Shown: positions 45,518 to 55,209 of the stretch, one piece after another
Numbering within the stretch: position 1 is the stretch's first letter
Layout: every line of letters starts with the position of its first letter
Origin: Cognatiyoonia koreensis
GTDB taxonomy: Bacteria; Pseudomonadota; Alphaproteobacteria; Rhodobacterales; Rhodobacteraceae
DNA length: 64,000 nt
NCBI RefSeq assembly: GCF_900109295.1
Contig: NZ_FOIZ01000001.1
Coordinates: 558,001 to 622,000 of the forward strand
Reading direction: 5' to 3'
Translations under genes and position numbers: made by a program
Notes under the pieces: model-generated
Databases searched by the model: none
What the model saw: only the letters and a program-made list of their open reading frames with translations
What the model was told of the DNA's origin: nothing

Positions 45518-46221
45518 GCCGGTTGCGGTGTCGCAAACACCGTTGAAAAGGTTTTCTTGAGCGCGACATCCACGTCATCCATCGTCACGGGCAAACCCAG
45601 ATCGACAAGGGACGTCACGCCGTGTTCGCTGATTCCGCAGGGCACAATGCCTGAGAAATGTTCTAGATCGGGTTCGACGTTGATCGAAAGCCCGTGAAAG
45701 CTGACCCATTTGCGCAATCTTATCCCCAGTGCGGCAATCTTGTCTTCCGGTTTTTGTCCCGCTGCGGTGAGTGGTTTGTCATCACGCACAACCCAGACGC
45801 CGACGCGGCCTGTACGTCGTTCACCGCGCACATTGAACTGCTCCAAGGTGGCGATAATCCAGTCTTCCAGGTCGGCGACGAACTTACGCACGTCATGTCC
45901 ACGCGCGGCGACGTTGAGCATGACATACGCCACGCGCTGACCGGGGCCATGGTACGTGTATTCACCACCGCGGCGGGCTTCGTAAACGGGAAATCGTGCA
46001 GGATCGACAAGATCGGCGGCCTTTGCGGATGTGCCGGCGGTGTAGAGTGGCGGATGTTCGACCAGCCAGACCAGTTCGTCTGCCGTGCCCGCAGCAATGG
46101 CGTTCGCCCGCGTTTCCATCACTGAAAGCGCCTTTTCATAGTCAGTCAGCCCGGGGGACGTAATCCATTCAACCATATCCCAGATATGGGCCAAGTCGTC
46201 AGGCAATGCAAAGGGGGTCAT
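45514..46221 (-). CDS. lipB: Octanoyl-ACP:protein octanoyltransferase
   Basis: Transfers octanoate from ACP to lipoyl domains of 2-oxoacid dehydrogenases, the first step of lipoylation. 235 residues from the ATG at 46221. It has [12 protein letters not shown] (84-95), catalytic Lys151 in [10 protein letters not shown] and Cys185 in [15 protein letters not shown] frame start at 46266 adds 15 unlikely residues and would run into the divergent RTX gene's leader. lipA is not in the window. Confidence 0.97.
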   Translation of the reverse strand: MTPFALPDDLAHIWDMVEWITSPGLTDYEKALSVMETRANAIAAGTADELVWLVEHPPLYTAGTSAKAADLVDPARFPVYEARRGGEYTYHGPGQRVAYVMLNVAARGHDVRKFVADLEDWIIATLEQFNVRGERRTGRVGVWVVRDDKPLTAAGQKPEDKIAALGIRLRKWVSFHGLSINVEPDLEHFSGIVPCGISEHGVTSLVDLGLPVTMDDVDVALKKTFSTVFATPQPA

Positions 46222-46281
46222 TAACCTAGAATTCGTTTGTTTGCGGTAATTGCTATGTTCGAACACCGGGCGAGGAGTGCC

Positions 46282-48555
46282 GTGCCGTCATATCGTTTCA
46301 ACGGATTTGCAAACGACAGTTTCGTCGTCCTTGGCGGGGGCGGTTTCACTGTCGGCGCGTTTGTTCGTCTTGATCCGCTTTGGACTGTGGAAAGCAACAG
46401 CTACGATTTTGATATTACAGATGGCGGAATCGGGACCGACTTTGACGGCGATCAAATGTCGGACGAAGTCGGCGACGACAGCGACCAGATCGGGACAGTC
46501 ACGGACACCAATGGCACGATCATCGGGTCGGGCCGCATATATCTAGAAAGCGGGATGCGGCTAGATGACGGGGCCGGGAACACCGTTTCAGTCTGGTTCG
46601 TTGAAATTGCGGGCGTACCTGTCGGGATGGTGGCGAACGGGCCAATCGATCCGGGCGTGACCTATGAGATCACCAGTGTGTTCAATGTGGCGTCTGTGAA
46701 CGTCCCGCAAAGCGCGGGAATGGTATCGCAGGATTACTCCACTGCGTCTGATGAAACTGTCAATGGCAGTGACTTTGATGACGATGTAACGGCTGGCGCA
46801 GGCAACGACACGGTTTTCGGTGGCGCGGGTGACGACATGCTACGCGGGGATGACGGATCGGACACGCTGTATGGCGGCAGCGGCAATGATACGTTCTTCG
46901 GCGGTGCTGGAAGTGACACATTATCAGGCGGCTTGGGTGCCGCGGATCTTGTCGTTTATGGGGGATCCTATACCGACTACACCTTCCAGATTGACGCGTC
47001 CGGTGCGCTTGAAGTCACGGAGACTGCGACGGGCGACACGGACACACTGACCGGTATCGAACGTATCCAGTTCGCCGAGGGCACTTTTGATCTGGTCGTC
47101 GGGACCAACGACGCAAATTCGCTTGGCGCGCCCGGCGGTGCCCCAGCGTTCATCGTCGCGGGTGAAGGCGCAGATGGCGTCGGTGGGGGCAGCGGCGGCG
47201 ATGTCATTTTTGCCGGTGCAGATCAGGACATGGCCGGTGGTGGTGATGGCAACGACTCGATCTATGGTGGTAGCGGCAATGATGGGTTTGGCGGTGATGC
47301 CGGGGATGACCAATTGTTCGGCGGCGCTGGCGAAGACGCGATTGGCGGCGGTGACGGTGACGATACGATTTATGGCGGCGAAGATTCCGATGCTATCGGT
47401 GGAGATGCAGGGAACGACACCGTTTTTGGCGGATCGGGAAATGACACGATCGGCGGCGGCACTGGCAACGATAGTCTGTCGGGCGATGCGGGGAACGATA
47501 CGCTTTATGGTGACGCTGGCGCGGATATCCTTTCTGGTGGCGATGGACGGGATACCCTTTTTGGAGGAAGCGGCGATGACACTTTGTTCGGCGGTGCGGG
47601 TAACAACGAACTGGCGGGCGATGATGGCAATGACACCCTGATTGGAGGAGCGGGCAGCGAAACCTTTAGCGGTGGTGCCGGTAACAATGTTTTTGTCGCT
47701 TCAGAAGGGTCCGCCGAAGACGTTATCATTGACTTTGATACCGGAGATGCCGACGGCGACGGGTTTTACAACGATCAGCTGGACGTCAGCGGGTTACGCA
47801 ATCTTGACGGCAATCCCGTCAATGTAAGCGATGTCACGGTGTCGGTGACAGGCCTTGGTTTTGCCCGGCTAGGTTTTCCAGAGGGTGAGTCGATCGTTTT
47901 GCAAGGCGTTCCCGCTGCCTTGATGCTGACCCCGATGCAGTTGAGAGCGGCTGGCATCCCCTGTTTTACAGCCGGAACACCCATTCTGACGCCAAAGGGC
48001 GAAATTGCTGTCGAACACCTGAAAGCCGGCGACCTTGTCATGACCCGCGACACTGGCCTGCAGCGCATTATCTGGGCCGGGCAGCGTCGCCTGTGCCGCA
48101 AGACACTGCTGGCGAATCCGAAACTGCGCCCGATCCGCGTTGATGCTGGTGTGTTTGGCAACGAGACACCTGTTATGTTCTCTCCACAACACGGGTTGTT
48201 GCTGCGTGACAGAGGCGGTGGCGGGTCCGAACAGTTCGTGCGCGCGCGCCACTTGGCCCGCATCAACGGCGGGAAAGTCCGGATCGCACACGGCACATCC
48301 GAAGTGACCTATGTCCATCTGATGTTCGAGTCGCATCAAGTCATCCTGTCTGCCGGGATCTGGACCGAAAGTTTTTATCCCGGACCGCAGGCGATGGCAT
48401 CCTTGCGTCAGGAGGAAATGGCTGAAATGGCCGTTCTTTTTCCCGATCTATTCAGCGCGGGAGTGCAGGCTGCCTATGGCCAGCAGGCAAGGGCGTTCGC
48501 GCCGTTCCGCACGCTTTCTGCGCATATTGCGGACTTCGATCCGGTCATGGGATAA
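46282..48555 (+). CDS. RTX-repeat calcium-binding protein with C-terminal Hint domain
   Basis: 757 residues from a GTG at 46282 that has GCGAGGAG just upstream ([19 protein letters not shown]); the frame opens at 46237. An N-terminal beta region (1-150) is followed by two blocks of GGxGxDxUx nonapeptides (about 160-225 and 315-490, e.g. [20 protein letters not shown]), which form calcium-dependent beta-rolls and mark type I secretion substrates. A Hint (Hedgehog/intein) domain follows from about 562 ([20 protein letters not shown]) with the nucleophile Cys and a later SPQHGLLL. There is no signal peptide and no secretion gene nearby. Confidence 0.88.
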   Translation: MPSYRFNGFANDSFVVLGGGGFTVGAFVRLDPLWTVESNSYDFDITDGGIGTDFDGDQMSDEVGDDSDQIGTVTDTNGTIIGSGRIYLESGMRLDDGAGNTVSVWFVEIAGVPVGMVANGPIDPGVTYEITSVFNVASVNVPQSAGMVSQDYSTASDETVNGSDFDDDVTAGAGNDTVFGGAGDDMLRGDDGSDTLYGGSGNDTFFGGAGSDTLSGGLGAADLVVYGGSYTDYTFQIDASGALEVTETATGDTDTLTGIERIQFAEGTFDLVVGTNDANSLGAPGGAPAFIVAGEGADGVGGGSGGDVIFAGADQDMAGGGDGNDSIYGGSGNDGFGGDAGDDQLFGGAGEDAIGGGDGDDTIYGGEDSDAIGGDAGNDTVFGGSGNDTIGGGTGNDSLSGDAGNDTLYGDAGADILSGGDGRDTLFGGSGDDTLFGGAGNNELAGDDGNDTLIGGAGSETFSGGAGNNVFVASEGSAEDVIIDFDTGDADGDGFYNDQLDVSGLRNLDGNPVNVSDVTVSVTGLGFARLGFPEGESIVLQGVPAALMLTPMQLRAAGIPCFTAGTPILTPKGEIAVEHLKAGDLVMTRDTGLQRIIWAGQRRLCRKTLLANPKLRPIRVDAGVFGNETPVMFSPQHGLLLRDRGGGGSEQFVRARHLARINGGKVRIAHGTSEVTYVHLMFESHQVILSAGIWTESFYPGPQAMASLRQEEMAEMAVLFPDLFSAGVQAAYGQQARAFAPFRTLSAHIADFDPVMG

Positions 48556-48583
48556 ACCGCTAACGGAATGGATTGATTTTCTC

Positions 48584-48611
48584 TTGGCAAGGGCAGGGGC
48601 CTGTTCTATAC
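48584..48611 (+). promoter_or_regulatory. Promoter for tRNA-Leu
   Basis: TTGGCA (48584-48589), a 16-base spacer and CTATAC (48606-48611), ending 19 bases before the tRNA. Confidence 0.55.
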
Positions 48612-48630
48612 GCCACGCAGCCTGACAAAT

Positions 48631-48717
48631 GCGGTCGTGGCGGAATTGGTAGACGCGCAGCGTTGAGGTCGCTGTTCTTTAACCGGAGTGGGGGTTCGAG
48701 TCCCCCCGACCGCACCA
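48631..48717 (+). tRNA. tRNA-Leu (anticodon GAG)
   Basis: The 87-base gene includes an encoded CCA. The acceptor stem is GCGGTCG/CGACCGC. The D-arm contains the GGTAGACGCG leucine pattern. The anticodon stem CAGCG/CGCTG carries loop TTGAGGT with anticodon GAG, a long variable arm follows as in class II tRNAs, and the T-loop is GGTTCGAGTCC. Confidence 0.95.
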
Positions 48718-48942
48718 AGGTATCCCTTGTCCCCCGATGAACTGACGCTTTTCATCCGCGTCATGGTGCGGATGCAGCCGGTCAACATGCGATTCTGGCA
48801 GATGCACACGGTCTGACAGGTCAGATCGCCCGTTCAAAAGGAACACATCAGGCAAAATTCCTTAGTCAGTTTGGTTCTGGCGGAAATACTGTAAAGCTGC
48901 TTGCAATCAATTCCGGTCGTTGCTTTAGTTTCGCAAACGCGA

Positions 48943-48958
48943 GCACCGCTGCCGGTGC
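48943..48958 (+). repeat. Leader hairpin before the ABC transporter operon
   Basis: GCACCG (48943-48948) / CGGTGC (48953-48958) around CTGC, 19 bases before the GTG start at 48978. The 260 bases between the tRNA and this operon hold no supported gene. Confidence 0.35.
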
Positions 48959-48977
48959 CGCCATAAAGGGGGTTTGC

Positions 48978-50075
48978 GTGTCTGAATCAAATCACGCCGC
49001 ATTTGTTGAGTTTGAGCGTGTCCAGAAGAGCTATGACGGTGAAAATCTTGTCGTCAAAGACCTGAACCTATCCATGCCCAAAGGTGAGTTCCTGACGATG
49101 TTGGGGCCATCCGGTTCGGGCAAAACGACTTGCTTGATGATGTTGGCTGGGTTTGAAACTGCAACACATGGCGAAATCAAATTGGACGGGGTGTCGATCA
49201 ACAACATCCCGCCACATAAGCGCGGCATCGGGATGGTTTTCCAGAACTATGCTCTGTTCCCGCACATGACTGTCGCCGAAAATCTGGCATTTCCCTTGCA
49301 GGTCCGCAAGCTAAGCAAATCGGTGCAGGAAGAAAAAGTCGCCCGTGCGCTGGGCATGGTCCAGATGGACAAGTTCGGTGGCCGGCGTCCTGCACAGCTT
49401 TCGGGCGGTCAGCAACAGCGTATCGCGCTCGCACGTGCCCTTGTCTTCGAGCCGGAGCTCGTCTTGATGGACGAACCGTTGGGAGCATTGGACAAACAGC
49501 TGCGCGAAACACTGCAATTCGAAATCACGAACCTTGCGCATGATCTGGGCATTACCGTCGTTTATGTGACGCACGACCAGACCGAAGCGCTGACGATGTC
49601 CGACCGTGTCGCTGTTTTCGATGACGGTCGTATTCAGCAACTGGCCCCGCCGGACGAGCTTTACGAGGCTCCACAAAACAGCTTTGTTGCCCAATTTATT
49701 GGTGAAAACAATACGTTGGACGGTGTCGTCCAGGAAATCCGGGGTGAGACCTGTATCGTCAAACTTGATAGCGGTGACATCATTGATGCCATGCCGGTCA
49801 ATGTTTTTACGGTCGGGGAGCGCACTAAGGTGTCGATCCGCCCCGAACGGGTGGAATTCGACAAAAGCAGATTGTCGCCGGATGCCCATACGCTCAAGGC
49901 TGAAGTGTTGGAGTTCATCTACATGGGCGATATTTTCCGGACACGTCTGCGTGTTGCGGGATCTGATGATTTTATCATCAAAACCAGAAATGCCCCGGAT
50001 CAGGTTCGCCTTGAGCCGGGCGCGCAGATCGAAATCGGCTGGCTTGCGCGCGACTGTCGCGCGCTTGATGCCTAA
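48978..50075 (+). CDS. potA: Spermidine/putrescine-type ABC transporter ATPase
   Basis: 365 residues from a GTG with GGGGG upstream. Walker A is GPSGSGKTT (43-51), Q-loop Gln89, signature LSGGQQQ (141-147), Walker B LVLMDEP (161-167) and switch His199. A C-terminal TOBE domain follows. The family energises uptake of polyamines or related compounds. It is first in a four-gene unit with a binding protein and two permeases. Confidence 0.93.
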   Translation: MSESNHAAFVEFERVQKSYDGENLVVKDLNLSMPKGEFLTMLGPSGSGKTTCLMMLAGFETATHGEIKLDGVSINNIPPHKRGIGMVFQNYALFPHMTVAENLAFPLQVRKLSKSVQEEKVARALGMVQMDKFGGRRPAQLSGGQQQRIALARALVFEPELVLMDEPLGALDKQLRETLQFEITNLAHDLGITVVYVTHDQTEALTMSDRVAVFDDGRIQQLAPPDELYEAPQNSFVAQFIGENNTLDGVVQEIRGETCIVKLDSGDIIDAMPVNVFTVGERTKVSIRPERVEFDKSRLSPDAHTLKAEVLEFIYMGDIFRTRLRVAGSDDFIIKTRNAPDQVRLEPGAQIEIGWLARDCRALDA

Positions 50076-50148
50076 CAGTTACGGATTGCGCGCGCCCGGC
50101 GTACGATCCTTCAAGAACCTAAACCGGGTATTCTAACGGGAGAACTAC

Positions 50149-51258
50149 ATGAAACTGACCAAAACTCTGATGGCAACAACGGCCCTGTCCGCTGCGGCAT
50201 CAATGGCTGGTGCTGACGGCCACATGGCGTCTAACATGACGCTGGTGAGTTGGGGTGGAGCCTATCAGGCCAGCCAGGACAACGCCTACGTCAAGCCATA
50301 TCTGGAAATGAATCCGGGCGTGACGGCTGTCTGGGATGAATCTTCGGCTGAAGCCGTGGCAAAGCTGCGTGCGATGAACGAAGCTGGCAACATCACGTGG
50401 GACGTCGTTGACGTCGTTGCGTCTGATGCCATCCGTCTGTGCGACGAAGGTCTGGCGATGGAAATCGACCACGACGAAATGCTGGCACCGGGTGATGACG
50501 GATCAACTGCATCCGATGACTTTGGTGAACTGATCGTATCCGACTGCTTTATTCCGCAGATCGTCTATTCCACGACAGTCGGCTACCGCACAGACCTTGT
50601 CGGTGACACGCCACCAACAGACATTTGCGCGATCTTCGACACCGACACCTATCCGGGCCAGCGTTCGCTTGAAAAGCGTCCGATCGGCAACCTGGAATGG
50701 GCATTGCTTTGCGACGGTGTTGCAAAGGAAGACATCTATGACGTTCTGGAAACTGACGAAGGTCAGGCGCAGGCATTTGCCAAGCTGGATACAGTCAAGG
50801 ACAGCGTCGTCTGGTGGTCCGCCGGTGCTGACACGCCACAGCTTCTTGCTGACGGCGAAGTCATCATGGGCTCGACCTACAATGGTCGTCTGTTCAGCCT
50901 GATCGAAGAGCAGGACCAGCCGGTCGCGATGCTTTGGGACGCGCAGGTCTTTGACCTTGACGGTTGGATCATTCCAGCCGGTCTGAGCCCGGAGCGTCAG
51001 GCGCGAGCACTCGACTTTGTCCGCTTTGCGACAGACACACAGCGCCTTGCTGACCAGTCCAAGTACATCTCGTACGGTCCTGCACGCATGTCGTCCGCAC
51101 CGCTTGTCGGCCAGCACGCTGACCTGGGTATCGACATGGCGCAGCACATGCCGACTGACCCTGCAAACGCGACGAACACCTTCCTCTACAACTATGAATG
51201 GTGGGCTGATTATCGCGACGACCTGGACGCCAAGTTCCAGGCGTGGTTGGCACAATAA
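50149..51258 (+). CDS. potD: Periplasmic substrate-binding protein (polyamine-type)
   Basis: 369 residues with a signal peptide (LMATTALSAAASMAGA) and the PotD-like bacterial SBP fold (MTLVSWGGAYQASQDNAYVKP near the start, WWSAGADTPQLLADGEV in the hinge region). It delivers substrate to the two permeases. The binding residues cannot be matched firmly to spermidine or putrescine, so the ligand is open; 4-aminobutyrate-like or other amines are possible. Signal peptide and codon bias suggest high expression. Confidence 0.9.
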   Translation: MKLTKTLMATTALSAAASMAGADGHMASNMTLVSWGGAYQASQDNAYVKPYLEMNPGVTAVWDESSAEAVAKLRAMNEAGNITWDVVDVVASDAIRLCDEGLAMEIDHDEMLAPGDDGSTASDDFGELIVSDCFIPQIVYSTTVGYRTDLVGDTPPTDICAIFDTDTYPGQRSLEKRPIGNLEWALLCDGVAKEDIYDVLETDEGQAQAFAKLDTVKDSVVWWSAGADTPQLLADGEVIMGSTYNGRLFSLIEEQDQPVAMLWDAQVFDLDGWIIPAGLSPERQARALDFVRFATDTQRLADQSKYISYGPARMSSAPLVGQHADLGIDMAQHMPTDPANATNTFLYNYEWWADYRDDLDAKFQAWLAQ

Positions 51259-51347
51259 GCCAAGGCAGGACGCGCCCCGGTGCGTCCTTTGCCTGAAAAA
51301 ACGTGCACGGGCGACACTGTTGCCCGCGCAACATCAGGGGGACATGA

Positions 51348-52976
51348 ATGACAGACGCAACTACATCGGGGCCGATGATGGCGGCAGATGGCCGTCCGCT
51401 GAAATCCAGCCTCAATCGCGCATTGCGCCGGCAGAAAATCCGCGCGCTGCTGTTGATCGCCCCACTTTTGCTTTTCATCATGATCACCTTCATTGTGCCG
51501 ATCGGGCAGATGCTGTTCCGGTCGGTCGAGAACAACATCGTTGCCGACACGCTTCCCCGCACGGTCGCCGCATTGGCGTCATGGGAGGTCGAGCAGTCCG
51601 ACGTGCCGGATCAGGACACATTCCGTGCGCTCGCGCAGGACATGGTTGTTGCGGTCGAAAAGAAAGACCACACGCGTCTTGGCTCGCGTTTGAATTATGA
51701 ACTGACAGGCGTTTCATCGCTGTTCCGCAAGTCTGGACGTGCCGTTGACGAATTCGGTGAAACGGCGCAGGAGCAATTCGAAGACATTGATCCGGCGTTC
51801 GCAGAGCCCGCAGCATGGGTGAACACATTCGGGTCTGATACCTGGGCAGACCGTCTGGCTGAGTGGTCCGCTGGTGGTGAAGAAGGTCGCGTGCCGGCCT
51901 TCGCGGCCGATGCCGACATCCGCGCCGTCTTGCCGGAGACAACAAGCATCTACGCCGATTTCGTCAGGTTCGTTGCGTCCGAAGGCGACAACCCAGCCGA
52001 GGAAGACGTATGGCCGATCATCTATCACACATTGGCTGTCGAACTGTCGAACGCTGACCTGACCGGTTTGCAGCCCGCACTTCCTTTGGCTGAAGTGCAG
52101 GGGGTATCCGCTGATTTCGAACTGGAAGACTTGCGCGCCGCCTTTGCGGATGTCGACGAGGACTGGCTGTCGACCGATGTCTGGGAAACAATCCAGACCT
52201 ATAGCGGTCCCTACACCAGCGGCTATTTCCTGACATCCGTTGATCGCCAGCTGACACCGGATGGGGTGGAACTGCGCGCTGAGGACGAACGCATTTACCT
52301 GACCCTGTTCCTGCGCACGATGATCATGTCCGTCGTGATTACGGTGTCCTGCATATTGCTAGGCTATCCTGTCGCATGGCTGCTGGCGAACCTACCAATG
52401 CGCACAGCGAACGTGTTGATGATCCTTGTGCTGTTGCCATTCTGGACGTCACTTCTTGTGCGTACCTCGGCATGGAAGGCGTTGCTGCAAAATCAAGGTG
52501 TGATCAATGATTTGCTTGTGTGGATCGGAATCGTGGCTGACGACAACCGCCTTGCGCTTATCAACAATGCCACCGGTACCATCATCGCGATGACGCATAT
52601 CCTTTTGCCGTTCATGATCCTGCCGCTTTATTCGGTGATGAAGACGATTCCGCCAAGTTATCTGCGGGCCGCGAAATCGCTTGGGGCGACAAACTTTACG
52701 GCCTTCTGGCGCGTCTATTTTCCGCAGTCGGTCCCGGGTATTGGCGCGGGGTCAATCCTCGTTTTCATTCTGTCGATCGGTTACTACATCACGCCGGAAA
52801 TCGTCGGCGGCACCAAAGGTGTCTTCATTTCCAACCGGATCGCCTATCACATCTCGACCTCTTTGAACTGGGGGCTTGCGGCGGCGCTCGGGTCGATCCT
52901 GCTGGCGTTGGTGCTGATATTCTACTGGCTCTACGACAGGATCGTGGGCATCGACAACGTGAAGTTGGGGGGCTGA
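51348..52976 (+). CDS. potB: ABC permease PotB-like, with a large periplasmic insertion
   Basis: 542 residues, against about 280-310 for usual PotB. TM1 (about 33-55, LLLIAPLLLFIMITFIVPIG) is followed by a hydrophilic, acidic stretch to about residue 312. The five-helix permease core comes after it, with the EAA motif LRAAKSLGATNFTAFWRV. The insertion sits where MalF has its P2 loop and would lie in the periplasm near the binding protein. It is 90 bases after potD and 4 bases before the second permease. Confidence 0.88.
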   Translation: MTDATTSGPMMAADGRPLKSSLNRALRRQKIRALLLIAPLLLFIMITFIVPIGQMLFRSVENNIVADTLPRTVAALASWEVEQSDVPDQDTFRALAQDMVVAVEKKDHTRLGSRLNYELTGVSSLFRKSGRAVDEFGETAQEQFEDIDPAFAEPAAWVNTFGSDTWADRLAEWSAGGEEGRVPAFAADADIRAVLPETTSIYADFVRFVASEGDNPAEEDVWPIIYHTLAVELSNADLTGLQPALPLAEVQGVSADFELEDLRAAFADVDEDWLSTDVWETIQTYSGPYTSGYFLTSVDRQLTPDGVELRAEDERIYLTLFLRTMIMSVVITVSCILLGYPVAWLLANLPMRTANVLMILVLLPFWTSLLVRTSAWKALLQNQGVINDLLVWIGIVADDNRLALINNATGTIIAMTHILLPFMILPLYSVMKTIPPSYLRAAKSLGATNFTAFWRVYFPQSVPGIGAGSILVFILSIGYYITPEIVGGTKGVFISNRIAYHISTSLNWGLAAALGSILLALVLIFYWLYDRIVGIDNVKLGG

Positions 52977-52980
52977 CCGC

Positions 52981-54204
52981 ATGGCGCTGACAGCAGCAGA
53001 ACGCGCGGTTGCGCAGAACAATCCACTGAACTTCACAGTGCCCATCACGGCGGCATTGGGCGCGGTCCTTGGGTTTCTTGGCGGACAGGCGGCGGGATTG
53101 GGACCAGTGGTTGGGCTGATCGCGGGGGCTGTTCTTGCGGCCGCCCTTTCATTCATCCTGTCATCATATCTGCCGCGCGGTCGTGGCCGGCTTACAGCGA
53201 TCGTTGTTTGCGCTGTTCTTGGCGCGATCTTCGGTTCGCTTGCGGGATTTGTCGCGGGGATTGTCGCAGGAGCGATCATCGGATGGTGTAGCTACTGGCT
53301 GTCGTTGGGTGACTATCGGAAAGGTGTTCCGCCTTATGCGACGACGGGGCAAGTGCTGTGGCACAATGGTTTCCGGTTGATCTGTGGCTTGATCTTTTTC
53401 TTCCTGATCGCGCCGATCCTGATCGTGATCCCGCTGTCCTTCAACGCCGAGAACTTTTTTACCTTCACGCCAAAAATGCTTGCGCTTGATCCGGAGGGTT
53501 ATTCGCTCAAGCACTATCGCGACTTCTTTACGAACGACGCGTGGCTGGTGCCGCTGAAGAACTCTCTGATTATTGCGCCTTTCGCGACGCTGATTTCCGT
53601 GTCCCTTGGCACGCTTGCCGCGATTGGCCTAAGCCAGAGCCACGTGCCATTTCGCCGGGCGATCATGGCGATCATGATCTCGCCGATGATCGTCCCGCTG
53701 ATCATTTCCGCCACGGGCATGTTCTTTTTCTACAGCCAGATGGGGCTGTGGATGGAAGACACCTTTGGCATGTCCAAGGCGCTCACGGGTTATATCAAGG
53801 TCATTCTCGCACACGCCGCCTTGGGTATTCCGTTCGTGATTATCACCGTCACGGCCACGCTTGTCGGATTTGACAATTCGCTGACCCGCGCTGCGGCCAA
53901 TATGGGTGCAACGCCTGTGACGACCTTTTTCCGCGTGCAGATGCCATTGATCCTGCCGGGTGTCATTTCTGGCGGTCTGTTCGCGTTTATCACATCCTTT
54001 GACGAGGTTGTCGTCGTGTTGTTCGTCGGTGCCGCGGCACAGAAAACACTGCCTTGGCAGATGTTCACGGGCCTGCGCGAGCAGATCAGCCCGACCATTC
54101 TGGCTGTTGCCACAATTCTTGTGCTGCTGTCGGTGCTGTTGCTGGCCACGCTTGAATTGCTTCGCCGTCGGTCAGAGCGTTTGCGCGGGATGTCGCCCGG
54201 CTAA
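52981..54204 (+). CDS. potC: ABC permease PotC-like, with an N-terminal glycine-rich membrane extension
   Basis: 407 residues. The C-terminal ~280 residues are a normal PotC core with EAA motif TRAAANMGATPVTTFFRVQ. Before it lie about 120 residues with three to four Gly/Ala-rich membrane segments (LGAVLGFLGGQAAGLGPVVG, VCAVLGAIFGSLAGFVAG), which ordinary PotC lacks. The start ATG follows the potB stop by 4 bases. Its stop overlaps the converging AEC gene by 4 bases. Confidence 0.87.
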   Translation: MALTAAERAVAQNNPLNFTVPITAALGAVLGFLGGQAAGLGPVVGLIAGAVLAAALSFILSSYLPRGRGRLTAIVVCAVLGAIFGSLAGFVAGIVAGAIIGWCSYWLSLGDYRKGVPPYATTGQVLWHNGFRLICGLIFFFLIAPILIVIPLSFNAENFFTFTPKMLALDPEGYSLKHYRDFFTNDAWLVPLKNSLIIAPFATLISVSLGTLAAIGLSQSHVPFRRAIMAIMISPMIVPLIISATGMFFFYSQMGLWMEDTFGMSKALTGYIKVILAHAALGIPFVIITVTATLVGFDNSLTRAAANMGATPVTTFFRVQMPLILPGVISGGLFAFITSFDEVVVVLFVGAAAQKTLPWQMFTGLREQISPTILAVATILVLLSVLLLATLELLRRRSERLRGMSPG

Positions 54205-55130
54205 GGCAGGACGGACAGCCAGATCCACGCTGACAGGATTGATCCGCCGGTGCCCAGAAGCACGGCAGAGGCGGCGACCCGTTTGGCGCGGTCGTACATG
54301 TTCGCAAAGACATAGGCGTTGATGCCTGGGGCCATGGCGGCCGTGATTACGGCCGAGCGCATTGCGTCTGTCGAAAGGTTGGTTGTTTTCCCAAGTGTCC
54401 AGACGATTGCCGGATGCAGCATCAGCGAGACACCGACAACGAAGAGGATTGTGCGCATGTCGCCTTCGGGGCGGTACTGATAGAGTACGCCCCCAAGGCC
54501 AAAAAGCGCGGCGGGCAATGCTGCCCGCACCATCAGGTCGAGCGCGTCTGTCAACACAGTTGGCAAGGCGATGCCAGTCAGGTTCACAACAAAACCAAGA
54601 CTGATTCCGAGGATCAGTGCGTTCGAGAACATCGCCTTGAGGACTTTGGCAGGCAGCGCAGAGGCGCTTGCCCCGCGATTGCGTGCGATTTCCATCGCCG
54701 TTATCCCAACCCCGTAGCAAAATGGCGAATGGATCGCGATGATGGCATAGTTGGCTTCAAGCGAGTTCGGTCCGTAGGCGCGTTCCATGATTGGCAATCC
54801 GAGGAGGACGGAGTTCGAGAACAGGCAGCAGAACCCGATCGCGATGCTGTCTTCGACGTCACGCCCGAAGATGTGGCGCGCGCCAAGGTATCCCGCACCG
54901 AAACCTGTCAGGGCCCCGGCATAAAAGCTGCCAAGGAGGGCGATATCGAAGTTCTGCCCGAGGTCGAGCGTTGATATGGCGCGAAACAGCAGGCAAGGGA
55001 TCGCGAAGTGCTGGGTGAATTTCATCAGCCCGTCGACGCCGCTTTCGCTGAAATAACCTTTCCAGACGGCAGTGTAGCCAAACCCGATCACAAGAAAGAC
55101 CGGCAGGATGACATCCAGCAGGGCGGTCAT
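54201..55130 (-). CDS. AEC-family transporter (auxin efflux carrier fold)
   Basis: 309 residues, about ten membrane segments in two five-helix halves. The first half has VILPVFLVIGFGYTAVWKG and the second LMLHPAIVWTLGK with a helix-break Pro. The fold exports or takes up organic anions such as malate or malonate; the substrate is not readable. It is preceded by a palindromic leader that overlaps its ribosome site. Confidence 0.88.
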   Translation of the reverse strand: MTALLDVILPVFLVIGFGYTAVWKGYFSESGVDGLMKFTQHFAIPCLLFRAISTLDLGQNFDIALLGSFYAGALTGFGAGYLGARHIFGRDVEDSIAIGFCCLFSNSVLLGLPIMERAYGPNSLEANYAIIAIHSPFCYGVGITAMEIARNRGASASALPAKVLKAMFSNALILGISLGFVVNLTGIALPTVLTDALDLMVRAALPAALFGLGGVLYQYRPEGDMRTILFVVGVSLMLHPAIVWTLGKTTNLSTDAMRSAVITAAMAPGINAYVFANMYDRAKRVAASAVLLGTGGSILSAWIWLSVLP

Positions 55131-55137
55131 TCATTAT

Positions 55138-55168
55138 CCTGTATTTCAGGGAAATACAGGAGGCCTCC
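55138..55168 (-). promoter_or_regulatory. Palindromic leader overlapping the AEC-gene ribosome site
   Basis: CCTGTATTTC (55138-55147) and GAAATACAGG (55151-55160) form a perfect 10-bp inverted repeat with a 3-base spacer. On the minus strand the AGGA of the proximal arm is the Shine-Dalgarno for the ATG at 55130. The perfect palindrome GGAGGCCTCC (55159-55168) abuts it. It may be a repressor operator or a translation-blocking hairpin. Confidence 0.6.
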
Positions 55169-55209
55169 GGCGGAAGTTTGAGTGGACAAAGAAAGACGGA
55201 TGGACCGTG

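Noticed and set aside
48606..48809. 67-residue minus-strand frame across tRNA-Leu, and the like at 60717-60995 over tRNA-Ser
   Set aside because: Contains GTRTPTP-type peptides that arise from reading a tRNA backwards; a known annotation artefact.
48727..48816. 29-codon frame from TTG directly after tRNA-Leu with AAGG upstream
   Set aside because: Very short, TTG start, no homologue I can name; could be real but is not supported enough to list.
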